Source: UKL13-3 sp943369665
Lineage (GTDB): Bacteria; Bacteroidota; Bacteroidia; UKL13-3
NCBI GenBank assembly: GCA_943369665.1
Contig: CALRNX020000001.1
Coordinates: 558,001-622,000 of the forward strand
DNA: 64,000 nt
Reading direction: 5' to 3'
Shown: positions 8,610-17,251 of the stretch, piece by piece
Position numbering within the stretch: the first letter of the stretch is position 1
Layout: every line of letters starts with the position of its first letter
The notes under the pieces: generated by a model
What the model saw: the letters and a program-made list of their open reading frames with translations, nothing else
What the model was told of the DNA's origin: nothing
The model's database searches: none
Position numbers and translations under genes: made by a program

Positions 8610-10961
8610 ATGATTAATCAAGAGTTATCAAACAAAGTTCCCTTGGGACAAAAGATTGCATTTGGACTTGGTATGCTTGCTAATCAAATGTTTCCTGCAG
8701 CGTTGGGCATTTTTATGGTTGTTTTGGTCGAGAATTTAGGAATGCCTTCTTGGATGTGGGGTGTTTTGTTTTTTGTGCCACGAATAGTAGATGCATTTTT
8801 TGATCCGATAATGGGGTTTATCTCCGACAATACAAGATCTGTTTGGGGACGAAGGAGGCAATATGTATTTGTGGGTTCCATCATCATGGGCATTGCGTTT
8901 GTCATTATGTGGCAGTTGTATCGTGAAGATAGCGTTATGTACAATTTTACTTTCTTCCTTACCTTCTCACTCCTATTTCATATTGGACTTTCTATCTTTA
9001 GTGTTCCCTATGTTGCCATGGGGTACGAAATGAGTGATGATTTCCATGAACGCACCAGTATCATGGCCATCTCTCAATGGATAGGCCAATTTGCCTGGGT
9101 AATTGCCCCTTGGTTTTGGGTAATTATGTACGATCCATCTTGGTTCCCTAATGCTGATACTGCCACCCGAACATTGGCTGTTTGGGTGGGTTTGCTGTTT
9201 ATGTTACTGGCAATGGTTCCTGCAGTATTTATTAAAAGTAAATCAACACAGTTTGATGAAACCCTGCAACCACTTACCTATAAAACAATTGGTGGAAGTT
9301 TAAAAGAAATCTTGGTTAGCTTTAAAGAAGCGTTTTCTAATCAACCCTTCAGAAAATTATGCATAGCTACGTTTCTTATTTTTAATGCATTTAACACGGT
9401 TGCAGGCTTCACGTTCTTTATCGTTGTATATTATTTGTTTAATGGAGACACAGCTGCTGCAGGCATTTGGCCAACTCTTTTCGGTTGTGGAGGCGCATTG
9501 GCAACTACATTTATTGTGATCCCAATTGTAGCATTGATTGCCAAAAAGATTGAGAAGAAACGGGCATTTTTGATCTGTCAGGGAATCTCTATTTTTGGAT
9601 ATATTTTGTTATGGTTTCTTTTTATTCCCGGAAAACCGTACATGTTTTTGTTTGCACTACCCTTCTTTTCCTTTGGTATAGGAAGTTTGTTCACCCTTAT
9701 GATGTCGATGACAGCTGATGTTTGCGATATGGATGAGTTGGAATCGGGCAAAAGAAGAGAAGGTGTTTTTGGTGCAATTTATTGGTGGATGGTAAAGTTT
9801 GGTTTTGCCATCGCAGGATTATTAACTGGCGTCATAATGTCGGCCGTTGCCTTTAAAGCAGGAGCTCCCACTCAACCTGAAGGAGCTGTAACTGGTTTGA
9901 GGCTGTTCTTTTCAGGTGTTCCAATTATGGGAACATTGATTGCTATGTGGGTTATGTGGAATTATGATCTCACTGAGAAAAAATCCAGAGAAATAAAGAA
10001 ACAACTGGATGCCCGGAAAGGGAAAACAGGGTTAAAATCATCAACCTATTCACCAGGTAAATTAAATTCTTTGCTTCAAACAAATAGTTTAAATAGGGTT
10101 ATGGGAACCGATTATAGTCAAAAGTCGGAAGCAGATATAGCGTTGTTGTTTTCGGCCACATTTAACAAAGGACTGAACGGTCTCTGCTTTAGTCCGTATC
10201 TTGAAGGACAAAATATTGGTGATCGATTAGCTGAAGAACAAATAAAAAGAAGGATTGACATCATAGCGCCCCATACAAAGTGGATCCGTATTTTTTCTTG
10301 CACCGAAGGGAATGAACTCATTCCTGCTATCGCCCATCAAAAAAACATAAAAACAATTGTTGGAGCATGGATTAGCAATGACAAAGACCGGAATGAGAGC
10401 GAAATTAATTCCTTGATAAACCTCTCCAAGGCGGGCCTGGTTGATATTGCAGCTATTGGGAACGAGGTGCTCCATAGAGGTGAAATCTCAGAAGAGGAAT
10501 TGATTCATTATATCAACAGAGTTAAAAAAGCAATACCTGATACCATAACCGTTGGTTATGTTGATGCCTATTACCAGTTTTTAGAAAGACCAAACCTGGT
10601 TGATGCATGTGATGTACTTTTATGTAATTTTTATCCCTTTTGGGAAGGAGCTTCAATTGATTATTCAGTCTCTTATCTTTCGAACATGCTTGAGATTAGC
10701 AGAACTGTTAGCAATAACAAGAGGATAATTGTAACAGAAACAGGTTGGCCCAGTTTTGGTGAAACAGTTGACCAGGCAGTACCATCTATGGTTAATGCCA
10801 TGAAATATTTTATTGATTCACAAGAATGGGCAAGAAGTAACAATATAGAGTTGTTTCATTTTTCTTCATTTGATGAGTCATGGAAAGTAGTTCATGAGGG
10901 CAATCTTGGAAGCTCTTGGGGGTTGTGGGATAAAGATGAACAATTTAAATTTAACAAATAA
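8610..10961 (+). CDS. GPH/MFS sugar transporter fused to a C-terminal GH17 domain
   Basis: A single 783-codon frame. Residues about 1-455 form a 12-helix glycoside-pentoside-hexuronide/MFS symporter (motif DPIMGFISDNTRS between helices 2 and 3; TADVCDMDELESGKRREG between 10 and 11). A charged, about 50-residue linker leads to a GH17 barrel (about residues 505-783) with acid/base Glu619 in AIGNEV and nucleophile Glu710 in VTETGWPS, and FSSFDESWK near the end. With 12 helices and a cytosolic N-terminus, the GH17 domain faces the cytosol. It likely processes beta-1,3-gluco-oligosaccharides as they enter. The GH17 part is a close paralogue of the next gene, which suggests duplication followed by fusion. 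No stop or frameshift is visible at the junction; an in-frame Met lies in the linker. Transporter-glycosidase fusions of this kind are unusual. Confidence 0.88.
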   Translation: MINQELSNKVPLGQKIAFGLGMLANQMFPAALGIFMVVLVENLGMPSWMWGVLFFVPRIVDAFFDPIMGFISDNTRSVWGRRRQYVFVGSIIMGIAFVIMWQLYREDSVMYNFTFFLTFSLLFHIGLSIFSVPYVAMGYEMSDDFHERTSIMAISQWIGQFAWVIAPWFWVIMYDPSWFPNADTATRTLAVWVGLLFMLLAMVPAVFIKSKSTQFDETLQPLTYKTIGGSLKEILVSFKEAFSNQPFRKLCIATFLIFNAFNTVAGFTFFIVVYYLFNGDTAAAGIWPTLFGCGGALATTFIVIPIVALIAKKIEKKRAFLICQGISIFGYILLWFLFIPGKPYMFLFALPFFSFGIGSLFTLMMSMTADVCDMDELESGKRREGVFGAIYWWMVKFGFAIAGLLTGVIMSAVAFKAGAPTQPEGAVTGLRLFFSGVPIMGTLIAMWVMWNYDLTEKKSREIKKQLDARKGKTGLKSSTYSPGKLNSLLQTNSLNRVMGTDYSQKSEADIALLFSATFNKGLNGLCFSPYLEGQNIGDRLAEEQIKRRIDIIAPHTKWIRIFSCTEGNELIPAIAHQKNIKTIVGAWISNDKDRNESEINSLINLSKAGLVDIAAIGNEVLHRGEISEEELIHYINRVKKAIPDTITVGYVDAYYQFLERPNLVDACDVLLCNFYPFWEGASIDYSVSYLSNMLEISRTVSNNKRIIVTETGWPSFGETVDQAVPSMVNAMKYFIDSQEWARSNNIELFHFSSFDESWKVVHEGNLGSSWGLWDKDEQFKFNK

Positions 10962-10971
10962 TCGTAAGGTC

Positions 10972-11910
10972 ATGTCATACAGAGAAGGTCATTTATTTAC
11001 ACAAAGCACTCAAGATAGTTTTGCTCATCAGCATTATTACAATGAGCATCAAGAACCGCCTCAAATACAATATTCGGAGCTCTCAACTAATGATGTAAGA
11101 AGCTTGTGGCGGCAAACACTTCAAAAAGGCATGCACGGCATCTGCTTTAGCATATATGAAGATGGACAAAAACCAGGGTCTATTATCACTGAAGCGCAAG
11201 TTGAAAGACGTATCAATATTTTGAAACCTTATGCAAAATGGGTGCGTTCATTTTCTTGCATCGAAGGCAATGAACATGTGCCAAGGATGGCCAAAAAGCA
11301 CGGCATGAAGACGCTTGTTGGAGCATGGTTGGGTGATGATTTGGCGTTAAACGAAAAAGAACTTGATGCACTCATATCCATGGCAAAAGAAGGACTGGTG
11401 GATATAGCTGCTGTTGGGAATGAGGTTATGTATCGAAAGGATTTGACCGAGGATCAACTATTGGCCTATATTCAACGGGTGAAGGACGCGATACCACATA
11501 TTCCGGTGGGTTATGTAGATGCCTATTATGAATTTTCGCACCGACCAAAAATTACGGAAATATGCGATGTAATTTTAACAAATTGCTACCCTTATTGGGA
11601 GGGATGCCCCATCGAATATTCTTTTGAACACATGAGAAGCATGTATGAATCTGCTAAAAATGCTGGTCAAGGAAAAAGGGTAATTATCACTGAAACAGGA
11701 TGGCCCAGTGAGGGAGGGGCTTTTAAAGCTTCGATTGCAAGCAATGAAAATGCCATGAGGTATTTTATCGATTGCCAAAACTGGTGCAATCATAATGGCA
11801 TTGAAAGTTTTTATTTTGCGTCTTTTGATGAATCTTGGAAAGTAGGTCCTGAAGGTGATGTTGGTGCTTATTGGGGACTGTGGGATAAACATGAACAATT
11901 AAAATATTGA
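10972..11910 (+). CDS. Cytosolic GH17 family protein (paralogue of the fusion's GH17 domain)
   Basis: A 312-residue GH17 protein without signal peptide. The start at ATG 10972 lies 10 bp after the fusion gene's stop; an upstream ATG at 10936 overlapping that gene is possible. Catalytic residues: Glu151 in AVGNEV and Glu241 in ITETGWPS. Near-identical block order with the fusion's C-terminus (KGMHGICFSIYEDGQ / KGLNGLCFSPYLEGQ; GYVDAYYEF / GYVDAYYQF) shows recent common ancestry. Bacterial GH17 enzymes of this sort can be glucanosyltransferases as well as hydrolases. With the phosphorylase it probably handles short beta-1,3-glucans in the cytosol. Its stop overlaps the start of the next GH17 (TGATG), which suggests translational coupling. 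Confidence 0.87.
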   Translation: MSYREGHLFTQSTQDSFAHQHYYNEHQEPPQIQYSELSTNDVRSLWRQTLQKGMHGICFSIYEDGQKPGSIITEAQVERRINILKPYAKWVRSFSCIEGNEHVPRMAKKHGMKTLVGAWLGDDLALNEKELDALISMAKEGLVDIAAVGNEVMYRKDLTEDQLLAYIQRVKDAIPHIPVGYVDAYYEFSHRPKITEICDVILTNCYPYWEGCPIEYSFEHMRSMYESAKNAGQGKRVIITETGWPSEGGAFKASIASNENAMRYFIDCQNWCNHNGIESFYFASFDESWKVGPEGDVGAYWGLWDKHEQLKY

Positions 11911-12839
11911 TGGCTAATTTTTTTAATCAATTTAAGCTTCCATCTGCAAAAGCTATTTGTTATTCAGGCTTTAGAAATGGGCAACAACCCGGAGGAATTA
12001 GTCCTTCTTACCAAGAAATTAAAGAAGACCTGTTGCTTTTAAAACCTCATTGGCAATACTTACGCCTGTATGATTGCGATGAACACGCTTCAATGGTAAT
12101 CAAGGTTATTGAAGATGAGAACATGGACTTTAAAATATTGCTTGGAGCGTATATCGTTGCCGAAATGAATAACCACGGATGTCCATGGGGTGGTGGTGTA
12201 TATGAGGAGGAGCAACTTGCTAAAAACAAACGAAACAATGATTTAAAGATCCAGCGTTTAATTGATTGGGCCAATCAATATCCTGAAATCATTTTTGCCG
12301 TTTCTCTTGGCAATGAAGCCTGCGTTGATTGGACAGATCACTTTGTGCCTGTTGACCGCGTAATAGAATTTGCAAAACGGGTAAAGCATAACGTAAAACA
12401 ACCCGTAACCTTCTGCGAGAATTACGTTCCATGGTTAAACTATCTTTCACCACTTGTAAGTCATATTGATTTTATTTCAATTCACACCTACCCTGTTTGG
12501 GAGTACAAGCACATTCATGAAGCGATTGATTATACAGCTGAAAACTATACTTTAGTTGCCGAAAAGTATCCTGATATCCCTGTAGTGATAACAGAAGCCG
12601 GGTGGGCAACAAACACACATGGGATAGGCATTCATAAAGAACATGTCAACGAACTTAACCAAAAAACATACTATGACGATCTGATGGCCTGGTCAAGTAA
12701 GAATGGCATTTTAACTTTCTTTTTTGAAGCTTTTGACGAACAATGGAAAGGCTCATCGGATCCGATGGAGCCCGAAAAGCATTGGGGGGTTTTTAAAACC
12801 AATAGAACTCCAAAGTTGGTTGTGCGTGAAATCGGTTAG
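11910..12839 (+). CDS. Cytosolic GH17 family protein
   Basis: A 309-residue GH17 protein beginning at the ATG that overlaps the previous stop by one base. There is no signal peptide. Acid/base Glu136 lies in SLGNEA and nucleophile Glu229 in ITEAGWAT. The sequence resembles the exported GH17 at 5.8 kb (ICYSGFRNGQQPG..., FFFEAFDEQWKG) more than its immediate neighbour, so the locus holds two GH17 lineages, each represented more than once. Likely role: hydrolysis or transglycosylation of imported beta-1,3-gluco-oligosaccharides. It is the last gene of the plus-strand glucan operon; the next gene is convergent, 106 bp away. Confidence 0.87.
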   Translation: MANFFNQFKLPSAKAICYSGFRNGQQPGGISPSYQEIKEDLLLLKPHWQYLRLYDCDEHASMVIKVIEDENMDFKILLGAYIVAEMNNHGCPWGGGVYEEEQLAKNKRNNDLKIQRLIDWANQYPEIIFAVSLGNEACVDWTDHFVPVDRVIEFAKRVKHNVKQPVTFCENYVPWLNYLSPLVSHIDFISIHTYPVWEYKHIHEAIDYTAENYTLVAEKYPDIPVVITEAGWATNTHGIGIHKEHVNELNQKTYYDDLMAWSSKNGILTFFFEAFDEQWKGSSDPMEPEKHWGVFKTNRTPKLVVREIG

Positions 12840-12945
12840 GTTATGGATTTAAACAATCCGGTTGCTTGAGCAGGTTTATTACTTGAGATTAAGCTAAGAA
12901 GATAAGCCAAAGTATTTATTTTTTTTGAACAGCGTTTCTTTAATT

Positions 12946-13671
12946 CTAAAGTTCAAAAGAGAATCCCTCCTTTTCCAACAACCTATACCTTTTCTCATCA
13001 AACTTAAACAATTTTGCAGGCCGGTGAGACACCTTGTCCTTAACTTCATTAAGGGGTTTCAAGATATTCATTTCGAGAATTTTTTTTCTGAAATTTGATT
13101 TATCAAATTTATATCCTAACAAAGCTTCGTACAATAATTGCAATTCCAAAAGGGTAAATTTACTTGGCAATAATTCAAAGCCGGTTGGCTTATGCCGAAC
13201 TTCATTTTTTAAGGTTTCAATGCCTTTGGATAAAATACTTTGGTGATCAAAGGCTAACTCAGGTAGATTATTGATATTAAACCATTCGGCAGACTTTGCC
13301 CAAGACGAGGCTATCGGGTGATAATCGATGCTATTTACAAGTGAAAAGTAACCTACTGTTACTACCCTACCCAAAGGATGCCTGTTTACACTACCAAAAG
13401 TAAAGAACTGTTTTAGGTATATGTTCTTGAGACCCGTTAATTTTTCCAATACATTATTGGCAGCATCCCTAAGGTTTTGCTCGGGCTCCACAAGATCTCC
13501 GATTAATGCCCAATGACCTTTGAAAGGCTCAGCATCTCTCTGCACCAATAGTACTTTTATCTCACCTTCATGGTATCCGAATACAACACAATCAACTGAT
13601 AAGCCAAAAACGAAATAATCCTCCAGAGGTAACTTATAATCGGATATGTAGTATGAACCAGGTATTTTCAT
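12946..13671 (-). CDS. Nudix-related transcriptional regulator (NrtR/AraR type)
   Basis: A 241-residue protein with an N-terminal Nudix fold (residues about 20-150) and a C-terminal winged helix (about 160-241; ELQLLYEALLGYKFDKSNFRKK then KLFKFDEKRY), the layout of NrtR-family regulators. The Nudix box is degenerate: GDLVEPEQNLRDAANNVLEK lacks the REUxEE glutamates that bind metal, so the domain is probably a ligand sensor, not a hydrolase. In Bacteroidota, regulators of this architecture control sugar catabolism (AraR is one example). It lies convergent to the glucan operon and divergent from the T9SS-secreted domain-repeat protein, so it is a good candidate regulator of this locus. The effector, possibly a glucose phosphate or gluco-oligosaccharide, is unknown. 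Confidence 0.85.
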   Translation of the reverse strand: MKIPGSYYISDYKLPLEDYFVFGLSVDCVVFGYHEGEIKVLLVQRDAEPFKGHWALIGDLVEPEQNLRDAANNVLEKLTGLKNIYLKQFFTFGSVNRHPLGRVVTVGYFSLVNSIDYHPIASSWAKSAEWFNINNLPELAFDHQSILSKGIETLKNEVRHKPTGFELLPSKFTLLELQLLYEALLGYKFDKSNFRKKILEMNILKPLNEVKDKVSHRPAKLFKFDEKRYRLLEKEGFSFEL

Positions 13672-13707
13672 GCTACAAATTAGGCCCTTTTAAACAATAA
13701 AAAAAAC

Positions 13708-13738
13708 ACTTATAGTATTTTTTACTTTAAGTATTTTT
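13708..13738. promoter_or_regulatory. Candidate operator: 15-bp direct repeat in divergent promoter region
   Basis: Between the Nudix regulator and the T9SS protein, two 15-mers, ACTTATAGTATTTTT (13708-13722) and ACTTTAAGTATTTTT (13724-13738), differ at two positions. A weak -7-like box TACATTGC follows at about 13741. Position and repetition suggest a binding site for the adjacent regulator, but AT-richness could produce this by chance. Confidence 0.35.
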
Positions 13739-13775
13739 CCTACATTGCATTAACAAATCATTAATTATTAAGAAA

Positions 13776-15605
13776 ATGAAAAAAATTATTACCTTATTTT
13801 TATCCTTACTTATTGTAAGTATAGGATTCTCGCAAAACGCACCAATCGATTTTGAAACGGGAGGTAATGGTGCAAGTTGGACATGGACAACCTTTGAGAA
13901 CAATACCAATCCGGTATTGGAAATTGTAAACAACCCAAGTTCTACCGCTCCAAACACTTCGAGTAAAGTTGCTAAATTTACTGCATTGCAAACCGGACAG
14001 CCATGGGCAGGATGCGAATCAATGAAAGGTAGCGACATTGGTACCTTTACGTTAACATCTGCCAATGCAATTGTTAAAATCATGGTTTACAAATCGGTTA
14101 TCAGCGATGTAGGAATCAAATTTGCAACCAACAGTGGAGCTTCATCGGGTGAAATTAAAGTTGCCAACACCCTAGTCAATCAATGGGAGGAACTAACATT
14201 TGACTTTACTTCTAAAATCGGTGAACCATCGTCTACCGATATCAATCAAATCATAATCTTTACTGACTTTAACATGGCAGGAAGAAGTTCTGACGTAATT
14301 AGCTATTTCGATAATATAAGATTTACTTCGGGAAGTGCCTTGGCTGAACCAACAGTTGCTGCAACTACTCCTACCAAACCTTCTGCTGATGTGATATCAC
14401 TATTTAGCAATGCATATACGAATGTGCCTGTGGATACATGGAGAACTTCATGGTCTGCTGCAACCTTAACCGATATGCAAGTGGCAACAGATGATGTAAA
14501 AAAATACTCAGCATTGGATTTCGTAGGTATTGAAATGGTGGCAAATCAAATTAATATCAACTCAATGGATTTAGTTGAATTTGATTTGTGGACTCCTAAT
14601 TCAACATCTTTCAGATTCAAAATAGTTGACTTTGGCGCAAATGGTGCATTTGGTGGTGGTGACGATGTTGAACACGAAACCACTATTACGCCTACTTTAA
14701 ATGGATGGAATCATATCTCAGTTCCCATCTCAAGTATGACAGGACTAACCACTAAATCAAATATTGCACAAATTATTTTTGCAAGCTCACCAGCTGGAAC
14801 TTCCATAATCTATGTAGACAATCTTTTATTCAGTAAAAACTCGGCAATGTCCGAGCCTACTGCAGCAGCACCAACTCCAACAAAATTGTCGTCCAATGTT
14901 GTTTCATTGTTTAGCAATGCATACACCAATGTGCCTGTGGATACATGGAAAACCTCTTGGTCTGCCGCTACCCTTACCGAGACTCAGGTTGCAAGCAATG
15001 ATGTAAAAAAATACACAGACTTAGATTTTGTTGGAATTGAAATGGTTGCTAACCAATTAAACATTTCAACAATGGATTCATTTGAGTTTGACCTTTGGAC
15101 TCCGAACTCAACAAGCTTTAGGTTTAAATTAGTTGATTTTGGTGCTGATTCCGCTTTTGGTGGAGGAAATGATGTAGAACATGAAACAATAATTACACCG
15201 GCTCTAAACGGTTGGAATCATGTATCAGTTGCAATTGCCAGCATGACAGGCCTTACAACCAAGTCGAATATAGCCCAATTGATTTTTGCCAGTTCACCAG
15301 CAGGAGCCTCTATTGCTTATATCGATAACGTGATGTTTAGCAAAAATCCGATAACAGGTATCGGATCTGTAGAACAAGATATAGTTGGAGTGTATCCAAA
15401 TCCGGCAAAGAATACTCTATATATTAATACAACAAACACTTTACAAGAGGTTGTTGTTTACAATTCATTAGGTCAGGTAGTGTTGACTTCCGCATTTGTT
15501 GACCGTAATGCTGGAATGGATATAACTCAATTACCTTTCGGTGTGTACTCCGTTAAAGTAACTATTAATGGTGTTGATTCTTTCTCTAGATTCATTAAGG
15601 AATAA
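13776..15605 (+). CDS. T9SS-secreted protein with tandem beta-sandwich (CBM-like) domains
   Basis: A 609-residue protein: signal peptide (MKKIITLFLSLLIVSIGFSQ), an N-terminal jelly-roll-like domain (about 22-190, ending VISYFDNIRF), two near-identical 169-residue domains (about 192-360 and 361-525), and a type A T9SS sorting domain at the C-terminus (VGVYPNPAKNTLYIN ... GVYSVKV). Each repeat ends in IxYVDN-like strands that resemble carbohydrate-binding modules. No catalytic residues were recognised. It probably binds glucan at the cell surface or in the medium after T9SS export. It is separated from the glucan operon by the Nudix regulator and has its own upstream region and a strong terminator, so it is likely monocistronic and co-regulated. 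Confidence 0.8.
   Translation: MKKIITLFLSLLIVSIGFSQNAPIDFETGGNGASWTWTTFENNTNPVLEIVNNPSSTAPNTSSKVAKFTALQTGQPWAGCESMKGSDIGTFTLTSANAIVKIMVYKSVISDVGIKFATNSGASSGEIKVANTLVNQWEELTFDFTSKIGEPSSTDINQIIIFTDFNMAGRSSDVISYFDNIRFTSGSALAEPTVAATTPTKPSADVISLFSNAYTNVPVDTWRTSWSAATLTDMQVATDDVKKYSALDFVGIEMVANQININSMDLVEFDLWTPNSTSFRFKIVDFGANGAFGGGDDVEHETTITPTLNGWNHISVPISSMTGLTTKSNIAQIIFASSPAGTSIIYVDNLLFSKNSAMSEPTAAAPTPTKLSSNVVSLFSNAYTNVPVDTWKTSWSAATLTETQVASNDVKKYTDLDFVGIEMVANQLNISTMDSFEFDLWTPNSTSFRFKLVDFGADSAFGGGNDVEHETIITPALNGWNHVSVAIASMTGLTTKSNIAQLIFASSPAGASIAYIDNVMFSKNPITGIGSVEQDIVGVYPNPAKNTLYINTTNTLQEVVVYNSLGQVVLTSAFVDRNAGMDITQLPFGVYSVKVTINGVDSFSRFIKE
14349..15353 (+). repeat. Tandem 507-bp coding repeat inside the T9SS protein gene
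   Basis: Unit 1 spans 14349-14855 and unit 2 spans 14856-15353. Shared peptide blocks include NAYTNVPVDTW, TSWSAATLT, DFVGIEMVANQ, FDLWTPNSTSFRFK, TGLTTKSNIAQ and FASSPAG. Synonymous differences are common while the protein sequence is kept, so the duplication is not brand new and both units seem selected. Confidence 0.85.
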
Positions 15606-15630
15606 TTCATAGCATAATTTAAGTTATACA

Positions 15631-15670
15631 AAATGGGCGATTAGATTTTTCTAATTGCCCATTTTCTTTT
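15631..15670 (+). terminator. Rho-independent-like terminator
   Basis: AAATGGGCGATTAG pairs with CTAATTGCCCATTT around a short T-rich loop, and the 3' arm runs into TTTTCTTTT. It lies 26 bp after the stop of the T9SS protein gene and should end that transcript. Confidence 0.75.
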
Positions 15671-15998
15671 AAGGCACTAGCCTCATTCATGGCTTTAAAT
15701 ATGGATTACTAGAGCTTTGATCGGGAGTTTGTATTTCCCTGTGCGTTCTATGTTAATTTAAGCTCTCCCTTGCGCTTTTTAATTGTTGATGCGTTTATGC
15801 TAACTGTTCAAAGTATCGCTTCTGGATGTGTAATGTATGATGTGTTCAAAGAACAATGAAATGAATGAACAACACCCAATATTGTTGGCATTAACTTGCT
15901 AAATTTCTGCACCTCTTTTCACTTTTATGTATATCTTAGCCATGCAATTCAACGATTAAGCAATTGCCAGACGTTCACAAAGACTACTTTTATCTTTT
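15671..15998. other. Intergenic region with no recognised gene
   Basis: This stretch after the terminator has no frame longer than short shadows, no tRNA-like clover-leaf and no convincing Bacteroidota -33/-7 pair. It presumably holds the promoter of the lipoprotein gene at 15999, but I could not place it. Confidence 0.5.
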
Positions 15999-16634
15999 AT
16001 GAGAAGTATATTTCTATTGCTGACAACAATGTTCATGATCATCATTTCTTGTGATAATGAAAAAAATGAAAAAGAGGATATTAAGCCGGACAATATTTTA
16101 TTCGGAAACCTGAGCAGTCCTTTAGCTGCATCTACAGTGAGGGTTTGGGATGTAGAAGACCACAGGATATGCCGGGTCGACATCCCTTTACCATCCGATT
16201 CATCCGCTACAATAATGTTAGATGTCGACAACAACAATATAAGTGATTTCAAAATAGTTCTTTCACATAATTATTGGGAGCCAACCCAGGATTGCGGTCA
16301 TTGCTCTCTTTATGAATATGATATCAAAATCCAAGGCGTTAACGGCTCTGATTCAATCGCTGCTGCGGTAGACAAGCCTCTCGGAGCCAGATACTTTAAA
16401 GACTCATACATCATATCATTTGATCACTCTTGGACAAAACAAGCAATATTGATCATGAGTGGAGGTTGCAACAGACCAACCTTTACTATTGAGAGCCAGT
16501 ATATCGGATTCAAGCACAATAATCAGGTTGGTTGGATAAAGCTTGCCCCATCATCTAATAATGGATTGTCCATTGAAAATTACGCAATTAATTTGACCGA
16601 TTATAAAACAATAAAAGCCGGACAGATAAAATAA
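15999..16634 (+). CDS. Lipoprotein of unknown function
   Basis: A 211-residue protein with a lipoprotein signal (FLLLTTMFMIIISC, Cys about 18) followed by a charged linker (DNEKNEKEDIKPD). The rest looks like an all-beta domain: IMLDVDNNNISDFKIVLSH resembles FG-GAP/EF-hand-like statements of small calculated lipoproteins, with a CGHC motif (about residue 105) and one more Cys (SGGCNRP). The family is not recognised. It stands alone between a terminator and another small exported protein. Confidence 0.6.
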   Translation: MRSIFLLLTTMFMIIISCDNEKNEKEDIKPDNILFGNLSSPLAASTVRVWDVEDHRICRVDIPLPSDSSATIMLDVDNNNISDFKIVLSHNYWEPTQDCGHCSLYEYDIKIQGVNGSDSIAAAVDKPLGARYFKDSYIISFDHSWTKQAILIMSGGCNRPTFTIESQYIGFKHNNQVGWIKLAPSSNNGLSIENYAINLTDYKTIKAGQIK

Positions 16635-16747
16635 CATCCAACAATCCCCCAAGCTGCTACAGCAAGAGCAATATACCTGATCGCAACAGTATTGCTTATA
16701 TAAATTCATATCAAAGATTGAATTAATTAAATTTAGTATCATTGAGA

Positions 16748-17251
16748 ATGAAAATAGGACTGGTTGTTTTTCTGCTCTTCATACTGACTGCATTTCACGT
16801 TTCCCCGGGAGCAAGATATGCTCTTGCCAATGAGAAAGTCATTTATTCTTTTGTGACACAGAATGGAAAAATATTGACATTGTGCCAGGATACCGCAGAG
16901 TATTATATCATTTATCGTTTTGGAACAAAACACGATGTGCAACTCGAATTTCCCAAAAAGGATGAGGATAGTTGGACTCAGTTTAACTATTCTTACTGGC
17001 TCAGGGGTGGCGGACGGGAGAACGAAGGAATGGACCTGAACTATGTGGCATTCGTAAATGATGGTTTTAAATATGTTATCTACGATACCTACTTTGCCAG
17101 CGAAAATAAATCTGTTATAGGTTTAAAGGTTTTTGATATCAAAGGAGGGAAAGTAATGGACATCAGAGGTGATTTGAAAACGAAACAAGGAACATTAACC
17201 GGTTTAAGGGACAATAGCCGGATACAGCCGGACGATACCCTTTACGACTAA
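16748..17251 (+). CDS. Exported protein of unknown function
   Basis: A 167-residue protein from the ATG at 16748 (a TTG two codons upstream is also in frame). A hydrophobic N-terminus (KIGLVVFLLFILTAFHVSPG) suggests a signal peptide or anchor. The body is beta-rich (VIYSFVTQNGKILTLC, YYIIYRFGTKHDVQLEFP, FKYVIYDTYFASENKS) and resembles small bacterial proteins that carry a beta-propeller-like fragment. No family is recognised. The sequence just after its stop carries short frames with protein-like content, so its natural C-terminus may have been changed by a frameshift. Confidence 0.55.
   Translation: MKIGLVVFLLFILTAFHVSPGARYALANEKVIYSFVTQNGKILTLCQDTAEYYIIYRFGTKHDVQLEFPKKDEDSWTQFNYSYWLRGGGRENEGMDLNYVAFVNDGFKYVIYDTYFASENKSVIGLKVFDIKGGKVMDIRGDLKTKQGTLTGLRDNSRIQPDDTLYD

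Noticed and set aside
11575..11898. Minus-strand frame of 107 codons opposite a GH17 gene
   Set aside because: The plus-strand frame has both GH17 catalytic motifs; the antisense frame is a shadow.
15671..15998. Search for tRNA or small RNA in the long gap
   Set aside because: No clover-leaf or conserved RNA element was recognised.
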